A stretch of DNA of 64,000 nucleotides, from the NCBI RefSeq assembly GCF_007197575.1, contig NZ_CP041616.1, positions 1,612,001-1,676,000 on the forward strand, written 5' to 3'. The notes below the pieces were generated by a model, which searched no databases, was not told the DNA's origin, and was given only the letters and a program-made list of their open reading frames with translations. Below are positions 15,801 through 23,748 of the stretch, in pieces. This DNA comes from Ornithinimicrobium ciconiae (GTDB lineage Bacteria; Actinomycetota; Actinomycetes; Actinomycetales; Dermatophilaceae). Position 1 is the first letter of the stretch; each line of letters begins with the position of its first letter. Both the position numbers and the translations under genes were made by a program.

Positions 15801-18800
15801 AGGTCACCAGGTCCTGGGTCGAGCCCGGGAGGCTGATCGAGATGATCCGGCCGAACGCGTCGTAGGCATAGTGGCTCGTGTTGTCATTGGCGTCGGTGCG
15901 GCTGGCCACCCGGCCCGAGAGCGGGTCGAAGGTCGCCGTCGAGGTCAGGCCGGTGCGCAGAGCGCCGGAGGCGTCGCCGTCGTTGATGAAGGCGTCGACG
16001 GCGCCCTGGTCGCCGAAGTCGAACTCGGTGACCTCGGCGATGTCGGAGTGCCGGGAGGCGTCGCGGGTGTAGAGCACGCCGTAGCGCACACCGTCGACCC
16101 CTTCGGGATAGACGATCCGGTCATAACTGCCCCAGGCGTCATAGGCCAGGTCGGTCACGGCCACGTCGCCGCTGCTGTCGACCTGCTCCTCCAGGTGGGT
16201 GACGGAGGCGTTGTCGCACAGGTCGGCGCGGCCGTCCCGGTGGCGATAGACGATCTCGTCGGCGCCGGTGCGGTTGTTGGTCTCGGTGACCACGGCCGGC
16301 AGGCTGACCCAGGTCGCGCAGACGTCCTCGTCCCACAGGGGTGATGAGGCAGCCGGGGTGGTCAGGCACCCGACGCTGGAGGAGATGTCGCAGGTGCTGT
16401 AGGTGTTGATGGTGAGGACGTCGTCGGTCGGGTCCTCGAGCTCGCCGCGGTCGACCTGCTCGAGCACGTTGCCGAGCGCGTCGTAGGTGAACGTCGTCTC
16501 GGTCTGCTGGCCGATGTCCTCCCAGTCGTAGAACTCCTCGGTGACGGACTCCAGCAGCGGGGCGATCGAGCGGTCCAGGGAGTCGATGCCGCGCAGGTTC
16601 GAGATGCTGGGGACCGGCACGACCTCGGCGTGCACGTCGGCGTGGGTCTCGCGCGCGTCGCGGAAGCCCCAGGTCATGGTGGCTCCGCTGAGGTTCTCCT
16701 CGCCGGGGGCGGCCTGGGCGTCGGTCTTGATGGTGGACCACTCCAGGCCCGCCACGAAGATGTTGTCGTTGAGGAAGCGGCGGGTCGTGGTGCGGATCGC
16801 GGTGTCGGTCGCGGCGTCCATCTCGTGCTCGAGGATCGTAGAGTAGCCCAGGGACTGCCGGTGTGCCCGGTCGTAGTCGAGCCCGTCGTACTCATAGGTC
16901 CAGGCCAGCACGTCGGCGCCGTCACCGGCGGTGTCCCGGCCGTCGTCGAGATCGACGCTGCTCATCACCCACACCGAGTCGGGGTGGGCGATGGTGTTGC
17001 CGTCGCGCTCGTAGTCGAGCGTCATCGTGCCGCCGAGCGGGTTGTCGACCTCCTGCAGCAGGTTGGTCCTGGCGTGGTTGTTGAGTGAGACCTTGAGCTC
17101 CTCGTCCGCGGTCGTGGCGACCGAGTCGGCGAACCCGTCGCCGTTGACGTCCTCCAGGGCCACCTCGGTGCTGCTCAGCGAGTTCTGATAGGTGGCACCG
17201 GGGTTGATCACGAGGTAGCAGGCGACGAGGCAGAGCGGTCCGACATAGACGGTGAAGTCGAAGCCACCGCCGATGCCCTGGCTGCGGTCGAAGTTGGAGT
17301 TGGGGCCCGTGGCCACGCCCATCGCCGGGGAGGCGTCCTGCATGGCGCCATAGGTCACCGGTGGCGTCAGGCCGCTGCCGGTGCCGAACCGCACCGCGGG
17401 GCTGGCGCCGGTGCTCTGCTTGTGCACCTGGTCCAGGATGCCGTCGCCGTTGACGTCGGCCCAGGTGTAGCGGGCCAGGTCGTAGTTCCAGCTGAAGGAG
17501 AGGCCGCCGGAGAACTCACCCAGCGGGGTGGTGAAGCCGGCGTTGAGACCGCTGGAGTAGGACTCCATCGCCTCGAAGCCGCCCGTGCCGAGATAGACGG
17601 CACCGCGGGTGAAGCCGTAGCCCAGGTTGTAGTGGGCGAAGACTCCCTCGGCCGTCGTGTAGACCCGGTCCGGCAGGCCGTCGCCGTTGACGTCGGCGAG
17701 CTCCTGGCTGATCGGTGCGCCCTCCTCCGTGGCCTCGGCCCCGGCCTCACCGACGGAGTCTCCATAGTCCGAGGCTGGGTCGGACATGATGTCGCCGACG
17801 AGCGGTGCGTCGCCGCTGCCGGAGGCGTTGGGGCTGGTCCAGCTGGCTCCGATGTCGATGCCGATCTCCACACCACCGGAGCTGTCGCCGGCGTCACCGC
17901 CCTTGCCGGCCGCGTTGCCCTTGGTGGCATTGGTGCGGCCCTTGTTGTTGGCGCTGATGTCGACCAGCCCCTGGGACAGCCCGCCCTCGACGGAGAAGGT
18001 CAGGTCCTGGTTGGTGACGGCCATCAGCCCGTCGCCGATGCTGGTGGCGCTGTCGAGGAAGGAGCCGCGCTGGGTGGTGTAGTGCACCGACCCGGGGGTG
18101 ATGACGTCCGGATAGCCGTCCCCATTCATGTCCTCGTAGTCCTGCAGCCCGAAGCTGGGGGACATGCCGAAGCTGGCGCCCAGTGGTCCGGCGCCGATGG
18201 CCAGCGCCGCCTGCGGGGCAGTGACCGAGACGCGGGTGACAGCCCGGCCGTCACCACCGGTCTGCGCGAGGTCGATGCTGTCGGCGCCCAACCGGGAGGA
18301 GCGCATGCGTTCGGCGTTGGCCGCCAGGTTGTCCCGGTTGCCCTGCCACAGCGGCCCGTCCAGTGGCCCGAACTGCTCATACACCTCGTTGTCCGGCAGG
18401 CCGTCGGGCAGCTCGGCCGGCGTGCTCACCGGCAGGTAGGCGTAGGACGGCTCGGGGTCCCCGGCGTCCTCGGGGATGTCATCGAAACCGTCCGGCTTGG
18501 AGGTGTTGGCCTGCAGCGCGTCGACGTCGATGACGAAGGCCTCGTGGTCAATGGGCGCCGTGGCCAGGTCGCCGCCGGCGGTGTAGCCCGCCACGCCCCA
18601 GCCGCGGTAGGGCAGGGGGAAGATGCCCTGCTGGCCGCTGGCCAGGACCGCGGGTGCGACGGTGACGTCGCCGGTGCCGTCCGAGGCACCGTCGGGGCGC
18701 AGCGCGAAGGAGGTCAGGGTCGTGCGCGCGGACACCTGCGGGTCGGTCATCGTGACCTCGACCCAGTAGTCGGTCCCGCTGGTGAGACTGGCGTTGAGGT

Positions 18801-21738
18801 CGAGGGTCGTGCCGACCAGGCCGCCTCCGCTCGCCGGCAGGGTCCACGGTGTCTGCGCGACGACACCCGTGGCGTTCTTGACCGAGACCAGCACCCGGCC
18901 ACCGGGGAAGTCGGACCCGAGGCTGAGTCCCACCCGTGCGTCGTAGGTGCCGGACGCCGTCGAGTGCCAGGGCAGTGACGGGCCGGCCTGTGCCGAGGCG
19001 GAGGAGGCCAGCTGCTGGGGAAAGATGTCGATGTTGGGGATCAGGTCGACGGTGATGAGCGGGTCACCGGCGTCATTCGTGGTCGCGACCGGGTCGCCGT
19101 TCCGGTTGACCGCGCTGGCATAGGTGATGGTCGGGTCCCAGGAGATCGTCGAGATGTCGATGGGGGTGTCGACGGCCAGGTGGGCCTCGACCGTGTCCGG
19201 GGCCGCGACCGGCTCGTTGGGGTTGTCAGGATCGGGCAGGCTCGGCTGGGTGACCGGGAAGGTGACGCTGACTGGGGTGGTGCCGACGAAGTCGGCGTCG
19301 ATGGTGATGTCGGAGCCGGGGACGGCCACCCCGTTGTGCTCCAGCACCAGGTGCAGGTTGTCAGTGGTCACCGCGGTCTTGTCGATGTCGGCGGTGAACT
19401 CGACCGTGCCGGTGTAGGGCATGACGACGCCGCTGTCTGGGCGCCCGGCCAGGGTGAAGTCCTCGGTGAGGGCGAAGGTGGTCTGGGACAGGCCGTTCAC
19501 GTCGGCCGGCACGTCACCGACCGCTGGGAATCCGGCGACGGAGGTGTAGCTGATGGTGGGGGACCACTCCACCTCGTCGCCTGCGCCGTCATTGATCGAG
19601 CCGACCCGGAAGTACACGGGGTCCCCGGCGCTGACCGTCGCCGTGAGCGCCGTGCCGAAGGCCGTGTTGCCAGGGGTGAGGAGGTTGGCCTGGCTGATCT
19701 CGTCGTCGCCCACCTGGATCGCGACCCGCACACCGTCGAGGGAGTCACCATTCGTGGGGGTGAGCGTCACGGGGGCGTCGATGGAGATGGCGCCCGTGTA
19801 GGGGGCGACCCAGCGGCGTACGGTGTCGATCGTCGGGGAGCGGCGCTCCAGCTCGGCCTGCATCTCGTCCAGCAGGTCGTTGGAGGCACTGGGCGTGCCG
19901 CCGCTCGTCGGCAGCGGGACCAGCGTCGTGGCGCTGTCTGTGGAGAACGTCGGCCTGTTGTTGGTGTCCAGGCTGTTGAAGTGGACGCTGCCCCCGGACA
20001 CCAGGTCCGGCAGGCCGTCGGCGTTGACGTCGGTGAAGTAGGTGTCGCCCCAGGCCACCTCCAGGCCCAGGCCGAACGAGGCGGTGACGCCGAGGTTGGC
20101 CTCGATGCCACCCTGGACCCCGATGTTGTTGTCGTTGGACAGGGTGCCGATCCCCTCGATCATGTCCAGTTCCGTGAAGGTGGTGCCGGCGGAGGGGCCG
20201 GAGGTGTTCAGCCGGTACTTCAGCTGGGTGCCGTCCTTCCACACCTTGTCCGGGAGGGAGTCACCGTTGATGTCCAGCCACTCGGCGAGGGCCTGCGTAT
20301 TGCCACCGCCGATCTGCAGGGACCCACCAAAGGAGCCGTTCTTGTCCGGGATGAGCGGGTTGAAGCCCAGGTAGGCGTGGCCCTCGGCCGAGTTGGACTC
20401 GCTGGCACCCATCGCGCCGGCCTCGACGCTCGCGTCGAGCATCGACCGGGTGCTCAGGTCGTTGCCGGTGTTCCAGGTGCCGGAGGGGCCGAACCCGTCG
20501 TAGGAATCTGCCCGGGTGCCGACCTCGTTGAAGTACTCGAGGGTGTGAACGGCGGTGTCCGGGGTCCCGCCGCTCTGGGTGATGGTGGTCAACAGCGACT
20601 TTTCGAACGGGGTGGCGCTGCCCTGCTCGTAGTCGAACTCGTAGCGCACCGCGAGGTTGTCGTAGGTGCGGGCGGCACCGCCGTTCGGGGCGCCGTGATG
20701 GACCTCGACCTTCGCGAGCCGGGTGACCAGCACGTCGACGTAGCCCAGACTGGCGTCCACCACCGGGTCGGACCGATGGGCCCCGGCCTCAGGGGTGAAG
20801 GTGACCCGGTAGGCGGGGTCGGCGGGCTCGCCGGAGACCTCGGCGGCGGCGGTGTAATCGATGTGGTCGAGGAAGATGTGCTTGCCGCACACCGTCGACG
20901 TGCTGTCGGTGTCGCAGTCGGAGGTGACGTGCCAGCCGCTGTCTCCGTCGGCATACTCGATCGTCGCGTAGTGGTAGCGGATCACGTTGACGCCGACGTC
21001 CCGCTGGGCCGAGAGCAGCCAGCGCACGGCGTTCCCATCCTGGTCGGTGACGATCGCCGAGCGGTCGATCGTGCCCTCCGAGGTCACACCGCCCTCGGGG
21101 CCGCCGACGTCGGGGAAGCCGCCATACCAGCGGACGTTGCCCTGCTTGTCATAGACCTCCCAGTAGTAGTCCTTGGGGTTGGTGCCGTGTCGGATGATCC
21201 GCTCGTAGGAGGTCTCCACCTGGCGGGTCCAGTCCTCGCGGTCGCCGCTGGAGCGCGGTTCCCACTCCTCACCCAGGGCGTTGGGGACCAGCAGGTCGCC
21301 GTCGAGGGTGTAGGACTCGCTCTCATGTGTGGCGCTGAAGTGCGGGGCACCGAAGGTGGTGTCCACGGCGACCTCGTCGACAGACAGGTCCCAACCCAGC
21401 CCCAGCCAGCCGTTGTCGCCCGATGAGTCATAGGTCAGGTCCAGCTCCGGAGTGATCCCGCGCCCCGGTGGGACCAGGATCGGATAGGACAGCTGGGCAC
21501 TGCCCCCGGTGTTGGCCGTCGGCGGGTCGATGAGGGACAGGCCCTCGGTCGGGTCGGCATACTGCAGTCCGTCGATGCCGCCGGTGCCCAGCTGCTCCGG
21601 GGTCAGGATCGACTCGCGTCCCACGGCGTCGTCGGCGGCTGCCACGGGGTCAGCGGTGGTGACGAAGGTGCCTGCTGCCGCAGTCACCACCAGCGCCGCG
21701 GCCAGAGTTGTCCCAAGGAGTTTCCGTGACGCCCGCAT
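12886..21738 (-). CDS. Giant secreted SpvB/FG-GAP/RHS-repeat protein
   Basis: About 2950 residues starting at the ATG at 21738, which follows GGGAG; the longer frame adds a non-signal-like Arg-rich stretch. A Sec signal peptide occupies residues 1-37 (LGTTLAAALVVTAAAGTF). Residues ~65-330 resemble the SpvB/TcaC N-terminal domain (PPGRGITPELDLTYDSS, NGWLGLGWDL). FG-GAP/VCBS calcium-type repeats of form DxNxDGxxD occur near residues 493, 575, 1207, 1352, 1432 and 1533, with beta-sandwich segments between. YD-type RHS repeats run from ~1750 to ~2690. An RHS core ends near residue 2754 with NPVSNIDPSG. The last ~195 residues are a short helical piece followed by a Pro/Thr/Ser-rich tail. RHS proteins form shells that hold a C-terminal effector. 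Here the tip does not look like a known toxin, and no immunity gene lies downstream. Confidence 0.88.
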   Translation of the reverse strand: MRASRKLLGTTLAAALVVTAAAGTFVTTADPVAAADDAVGRESILTPEQLGTGGIDGLQYADPTEGLSLIDPPTANTGGSAQLSYPILVPPGRGITPELDLTYDSSGDNGWLGLGWDLSVDEVAVDTTFGAPHFSATHESESYTLDGDLLVPNALGEEWEPRSSGDREDWTRQVETSYERIIRHGTNPKDYYWEVYDKQGNVRWYGGFPDVGGPEGGVTSEGTIDRSAIVTDQDGNAVRWLLSAQRDVGVNVIRYHYATIEYADGDSGWHVTSDCDTDSTSTVCGKHIFLDHIDYTAAAEVSGEPADPAYRVTFTPEAGAHRSDPVVDASLGYVDVLVTRLAKVEVHHGAPNGGAARTYDNLAVRYEFDYEQGSATPFEKSLLTTITQSGGTPDTAVHTLEYFNEVGTRADSYDGFGPSGTWNTGNDLSTRSMLDASVEAGAMGASESNSAEGHAYLGFNPLIPDKNGSFGGSLQIGGGNTQALAEWLDINGDSLPDKVWKDGTQLKYRLNTSGPSAGTTFTELDMIEGIGTLSNDNNIGVQGGIEANLGVTASFGLGLEVAWGDTYFTDVNADGLPDLVSGGSVHFNSLDTNNRPTFSTDSATTLVPLPTSGGTPSASNDLLDEMQAELERRSPTIDTVRRWVAPYTGAISIDAPVTLTPTNGDSLDGVRVAIQVGDDEISQANLLTPGNTAFGTALTATVSAGDPVYFRVGSINDGAGDEVEWSPTISYTSVAGFPAVGDVPADVNGLSQTTFALTEDFTLAGRPDSGVVMPYTGTVEFTADIDKTAVTTDNLHLVLEHNGVAVPGSDITIDADFVGTTPVSVTFPVTQPSLPDPDNPNEPVAAPDTVEAHLAVDTPIDISTISWDPTITYASAVNRNGDPVATTNDAGDPLITVDLIPNIDIFPQQLASSASAQAGPSLPWHSTASGTYDARVGLSLGSDFPGGRVLVSVKNATGVVAQTPWTLPASGGGLVGTTLDLNASLTSGTDYWVEVTMTDPQVSARTTLTSFALRPDGASDGTGDVTVAPAVLASGQQGIFPLPYRGWGVAGYTAGGDLATAPIDHEAFVIDVDALQANTSKPDGFDDIPEDAGDPEPSYAYLPVSTPAELPDGLPDNEVYEQFGPLDGPLWQGNRDNLAANAERMRSSRLGADSIDLAQTGGDGRAVTRVSVTAPQAALAIGAGPLGASFGMSPSFGLQDYEDMNGDGYPDVITPGSVHYTTQRGSFLDSATSIGDGLMAVTNQDLTFSVEGGLSQGLVDISANNKGRTNATKGNAAGKGGDAGDSSGGVEIGIDIGASWTSPNASGSGDAPLVGDIMSDPASDYGDSVGEAGAEATEEGAPISQELADVNGDGLPDRVYTTAEGVFAHYNLGYGFTRGAVYLGTGGFEAMESYSSGLNAGFTTPLGEFSGGLSFSWNYDLARYTWADVNGDGILDQVHKQSTGASPAVRFGTGSGLTPPVTYGAMQDASPAMGVATGPNSNFDRSQGIGGGFDFTVYVGPLCLVACYLVINPGATYQNSLSSTEVALEDVNGDGFADSVATTADEELKVSLNNHARTNLLQEVDNPLGGTMTLDYERDGNTIAHPDSVWVMSSVDLDDGRDTAGDGADVLAWTYEYDGLDYDRAHRQSLGYSTILEHEMDAATDTAIRTTTRRFLNDNIFVAGLEWSTIKTDAQAAPGEENLSGATMTWGFRDARETHADVHAEVVPVPSISNLRGIDSLDRSIAPLLESVTEEFYDWEDIGQQTETTFTYDALGNVLEQVDRGELEDPTDDVLTINTYSTCDISSSVGCLTTPAASSPLWDEDVCATWVSLPAVVTETNNRTGADEIVYRHRDGRADLCDNASVTHLEEQVDSSGDVAVTDLAYDAWGSYDRIVYPEGVDGVRYGVLYTRDASRHSDIAEVTEFDFGDQGAVDAFINDGDASGALRTGLTSTATFDPLSGRVASRTDANDNTSHYAYDAFGRIISISLPGSTQDLVTFDYAPSASGYGYAIAHHTDQFNPGDTIDTITFADGLGRTTQTKRDATLHVATGEPGVAARVVTGVVEYDALGRVVTEHYPHADQAAGPTAYDTTAPDPAAATTTVLDLWDAPNLVTEPGDRVTATEYLYEDIGDGTVVFATTTTDPRGRATTTWTDMREQVLRIDDAPEDEATLTSWYDYNGLGELLAFTDSADEVTTHGYDMLGRRTATDTPDGGLVTMTYDDEGKLTSRVSPTLRSAGQSTSYAYQLGKLVGIDHPASTPDVTYTYGGAGAAGNGAGRVTQIEDGTRIVDLTYSAGGSVIEQAAQMKLHNWDPARAADFTWTTSWDFDGLGRIASMTYPDGEELTYDYDSGGLVREVVGEEDGYEDIITGYDEFGDPIWERVPRTWEYDYVLNRTYDEFLARRSTTYGNEVSTEWSYQPTTRWLDRQETLSPQRNVSDPAYQEIQDLNYAYDAVGNVLEYRNELPKPLSSQFGGATEQTYELDGYDRLVGAHGEWRQDAKSTRIYDLALEYDEHRNVIGKTQRDVINNGKKDLVQKDTTYSFDRTYSDAAPGRAINAGQTTYHYDANGNLLGTKDRKGKWIRQLTWDATDRMTVVNDSSSETTFTYDDTGQRMIERGPGGETAFVNPWVTVRNGTEIYKHIWIDEERVATQRDDGGAEELKRYFLHQDLQGSTNIVSDYRGDTFQHQEYFPGGEVWIAENSTVFRTPYQYGGHYTDERRDLLGVGERWYDSRDELMYSPDALLVQDPLAVIGQPELRGAYSFAGANPVSNIDPSGQMFIATQARAEMVKGADKAVRAKLKDNPDVAASIAASLDSKLPSSFVKLALDTGRSESLQAFADKFEPNAFIDINLSEGTVKIGAPYGKRLKLGGSDTPADATDSAAPPRPGTPAPGGPSTGNSATTSTGTTSTTTSPSTGTSPQAPQRPGGGTGNSPGDADTSQTPKQHPKPLPKPPAKASVGGDQGSARSGD

Positions 21739-22011
21739 GATCGGCTCCCTCGCCCAGCGTGGATGGACCCGCCGTGCGGGCCCTGGGCCATGCCTACTCC
21801 TGGCTGGGGTGGGCCACAATGGGTGGAAGTGCCCATTGCGCGGGGACCACCTGGAGGTGTACAGGCGGAGGCGGTGCCGGGCCGGGTCGGCGCCTGGTCT
21901 TCCCGGGGCGGCTGACTCCTGCGCGCCGCGGTCAGAGACAGCGGGGAAGCACTGGTTGGGGGAGCACGGATCAGGTGGGTCGACCGCAGACGTCTATCCG
22001 ACGGCCGGCGT

Positions 22012-22476
22012 CTAGCCCGCGACGGCCGACGCCAGGTTGCCCAGCGAGTCCTCGAGCTGCTCCTCGGTCACCAGCGGGAAGCTCACCTTGCTCAGGATCG
22101 CCTCGTCCGTGACGGCCGACCAGTCATAGGTCAGGTTCACCGTGGTGGCGTCGTTGCCCTGAGCAGTGAGCTCCCAGACCCACTGCCACCCAGGCGGCTC
22201 GGTCCCGGCGGGCGCGGTCTTCCACGCGAGCAGGTGGTTCTCGTCATATCCAACGACGTGATTGTCGGTCTTGTACTCCCCGCCCATGTGCTCGCCCTCC
22301 ATGTTCATGGTGAACACCTGGCCGGTGGCAGTGATCCGGTCGGAGCGGTCGTCGGAGCGCACGAAGCCTGACCCGTCGAGGTCGGCGTGCCGCTCAGGGT
22401 TGGACAGCACCTCAAAGATGTCCTGCGCAGAGGCGTCGATGACCCGGCTGACGGTGATGCTGCGGTCCTGCGTCAT
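22012..22476 (-). CDS. SRPBCC/START-like domain protein (polyketide cyclase/AHSA1-like)
   Basis: A 154-residue protein filling one START-like domain: ITVSRVIDASAQDIFEVLSNPERHADLDGSG at the N-terminus is the typical first strand plus helix, and a long amphipathic C-terminal helix (EEQLEDSLGNLASAVAG) closes the pocket. Members bind hydrophobic ligands or act as small cyclases; many actinobacterial copies have no known role. GAGGAG precedes the ATG. It stands alone downstream-facing from the RHS promoter region. The 273 bases between it and the RHS start show nothing more than that gene's promoter and ribosome site. Confidence 0.85.
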   Translation of the reverse strand: MTQDRSITVSRVIDASAQDIFEVLSNPERHADLDGSGFVRSDDRSDRITATGQVFTMNMEGEHMGGEYKTDNHVVGYDENHLLAWKTAPAGTEPPGWQWVWELTAQGNDATTVNLTYDWSAVTDEAILSKVSFPLVTEEQLEDSLGNLASAVAG

Positions 22477-22658
22477 GTCCTGCTCCTCTCGTCGGGTGCG
22501 GGCTCCGGATCGGTGCCCGGGCCGCCTCCTCGACGTTAGGCGGCTCCGGGCCGCCGCGCATGCTCAGAGGTGAGTGCCAAGGTTCCGCGCAGTGATGTTG
22601 GGGTCGGGTGGCAGGTCGGCCGACGCGATCCTGGTCGTCGTGGTGGCAGGATCGGCCC

Positions 22659-23624
22659 GTGAGTGACCAGAGCCCGCAGCAAGTGCCACCACCGCAACTG
22701 CCACCACAGCAGCCATCACCGCCCCAGAGTCCGTCGACCGTGCGCGAGTCCGGACTCCGGGCGGCCACCGCCGTGGCGTGGGAGCTGGGTCTGGGGCGTG
22801 TGATGCCCGAGGTCCTGTCCGACCGTGGGTCGCTGATGCTGCGCCTGCCCGGCACCGGACTGGTTGCCAGGGTCTCCACCCACACTGGTGCCCAGCGTGT
22901 GGACCCGGGGTGGTGGCTGACCCAGGAGGTCACGGTCGGGCGCCTCGCACAGGAGGCGGGCGCACCGGTCGTGCCACCTGCCGAGCGCGCCGGTCCGCAT
23001 CACGTCGAAGGTCTGTGGGTTTCCCTCTGGACCGACCTGGGCGACTCAGGTGGCGTCCGGGCGACGCCCGCAGAGTCGGCTGCTGCGCTGGCGCAGTGGC
23101 ACCACATCCTGGCTGACGTCGGTCAGGACCTACCGGTCATGTCGTTCGCCCACCAGTTGATCGCCGAGCCGCTGGCCTATGCCGCCCGTCGGGGCCACCT
23201 GGACCAGCGCACCCACGCGGCACTCACCCGCGAGCACCAAGAGGCGTTGGCCGGCGTCGAGGGCCTGGGCACGAGGCAGGTGCTGCTGCACGGGGACGCC
23301 CACCGCGGCAACCTGCTGCGTGACCGGGACGGCCAGTGGCTCTGGAGTGACCTGGAAGAGGCCTGCCGCGGCCCTGTCGAGTGGGACCTCGCAGTTCTGG
23401 GGAGCACCCCGGATGAGGAGACAGGCAGGGCTGCGCTGTCGGCATACGCGCAGGTCAGCGGGCGAGCGGTCCCGACGCAGGAAGAGCTCGCCCCCTGGCT
23501 GCGACTGCGCACCCTGGAGGGAACCGCCTGGTTGATCGGGTGCGCCGTGACCTTCCCGGAGCGCTATGCCGATCCTGCCCGACATGCCGTCGAAGAGTTG
23601 ATCCGCGGACTACCTGGGGCCTGA
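22659..23624 (+). CDS. Aminoglycoside phosphotransferase (APH)-fold kinase
   Basis: A 321-residue kinase-like protein. VLLHGDAHRGNLL near residue 208 is the catalytic loop (HGDxxxxN), and WLWSDLEEACRGPVEWDLAVL near residue 228 carries the metal-binding Asp of the DxD/DLE motif. The N-terminus starts with a Pro/Gln-rich stretch before the lobe one strands. The fold covers antibiotic, choline, homoserine and maltose kinases, and the substrate is not visible. The GTG at 22659 is chosen; it is the first start after the poorly coding upstream segment. Confidence 0.85.
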   Translation: MSDQSPQQVPPPQLPPQQPSPPQSPSTVRESGLRAATAVAWELGLGRVMPEVLSDRGSLMLRLPGTGLVARVSTHTGAQRVDPGWWLTQEVTVGRLAQEAGAPVVPPAERAGPHHVEGLWVSLWTDLGDSGGVRATPAESAAALAQWHHILADVGQDLPVMSFAHQLIAEPLAYAARRGHLDQRTHAALTREHQEALAGVEGLGTRQVLLHGDAHRGNLLRDRDGQWLWSDLEEACRGPVEWDLAVLGSTPDEETGRAALSAYAQVSGRAVPTQEELAPWLRLRTLEGTAWLIGCAVTFPERYADPARHAVEELIRGLPGA

Positions 23625-23627
23625 GGT

Positions 23628-23706
23628 CGTTCGTCGCCTGTGCAGAACGGGCGTTGCATCAGTGGGGCTCTGGCGCCCGGCATGCCGCAGCGTTCGTCGC
23701 CTGTGC
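23628..23706. repeat. 16-bp direct repeat between genes
   Basis: CGTTCGTCGCCTGTGC occurs at 23628-23643 and again at 23691-23706, 63 bases apart, just after the phosphotransferase stop and before the glycosyltransferase. Confidence 0.75.
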
Positions 23707-23730
23707 GTGACACGCAGGACAGGGCGACGA
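23694..23730. promoter_or_regulatory. Nested palindrome ahead of the glycosyltransferase
   Basis: TCGTCGCC (23694-23701) pairs with GGCGACGA (23723-23730), and inside it the palindrome TGCGTGACACGCA (23704-23716) has perfect 6-base arms. It could be a hairpin closing the phosphotransferase transcript or an operator; the ATG of the next gene is 18 bases on. Confidence 0.45.
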
Positions 23731-23748
23731 GGAGCCGATACTGGGGGC

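Noticed and set aside
23662..23748. Longer glycosyltransferase start upstream of 23749
   Set aside because: The extension reads through the direct repeats and palindrome, whereas MRIAMLAAGSRGD at 23749 is the family start.
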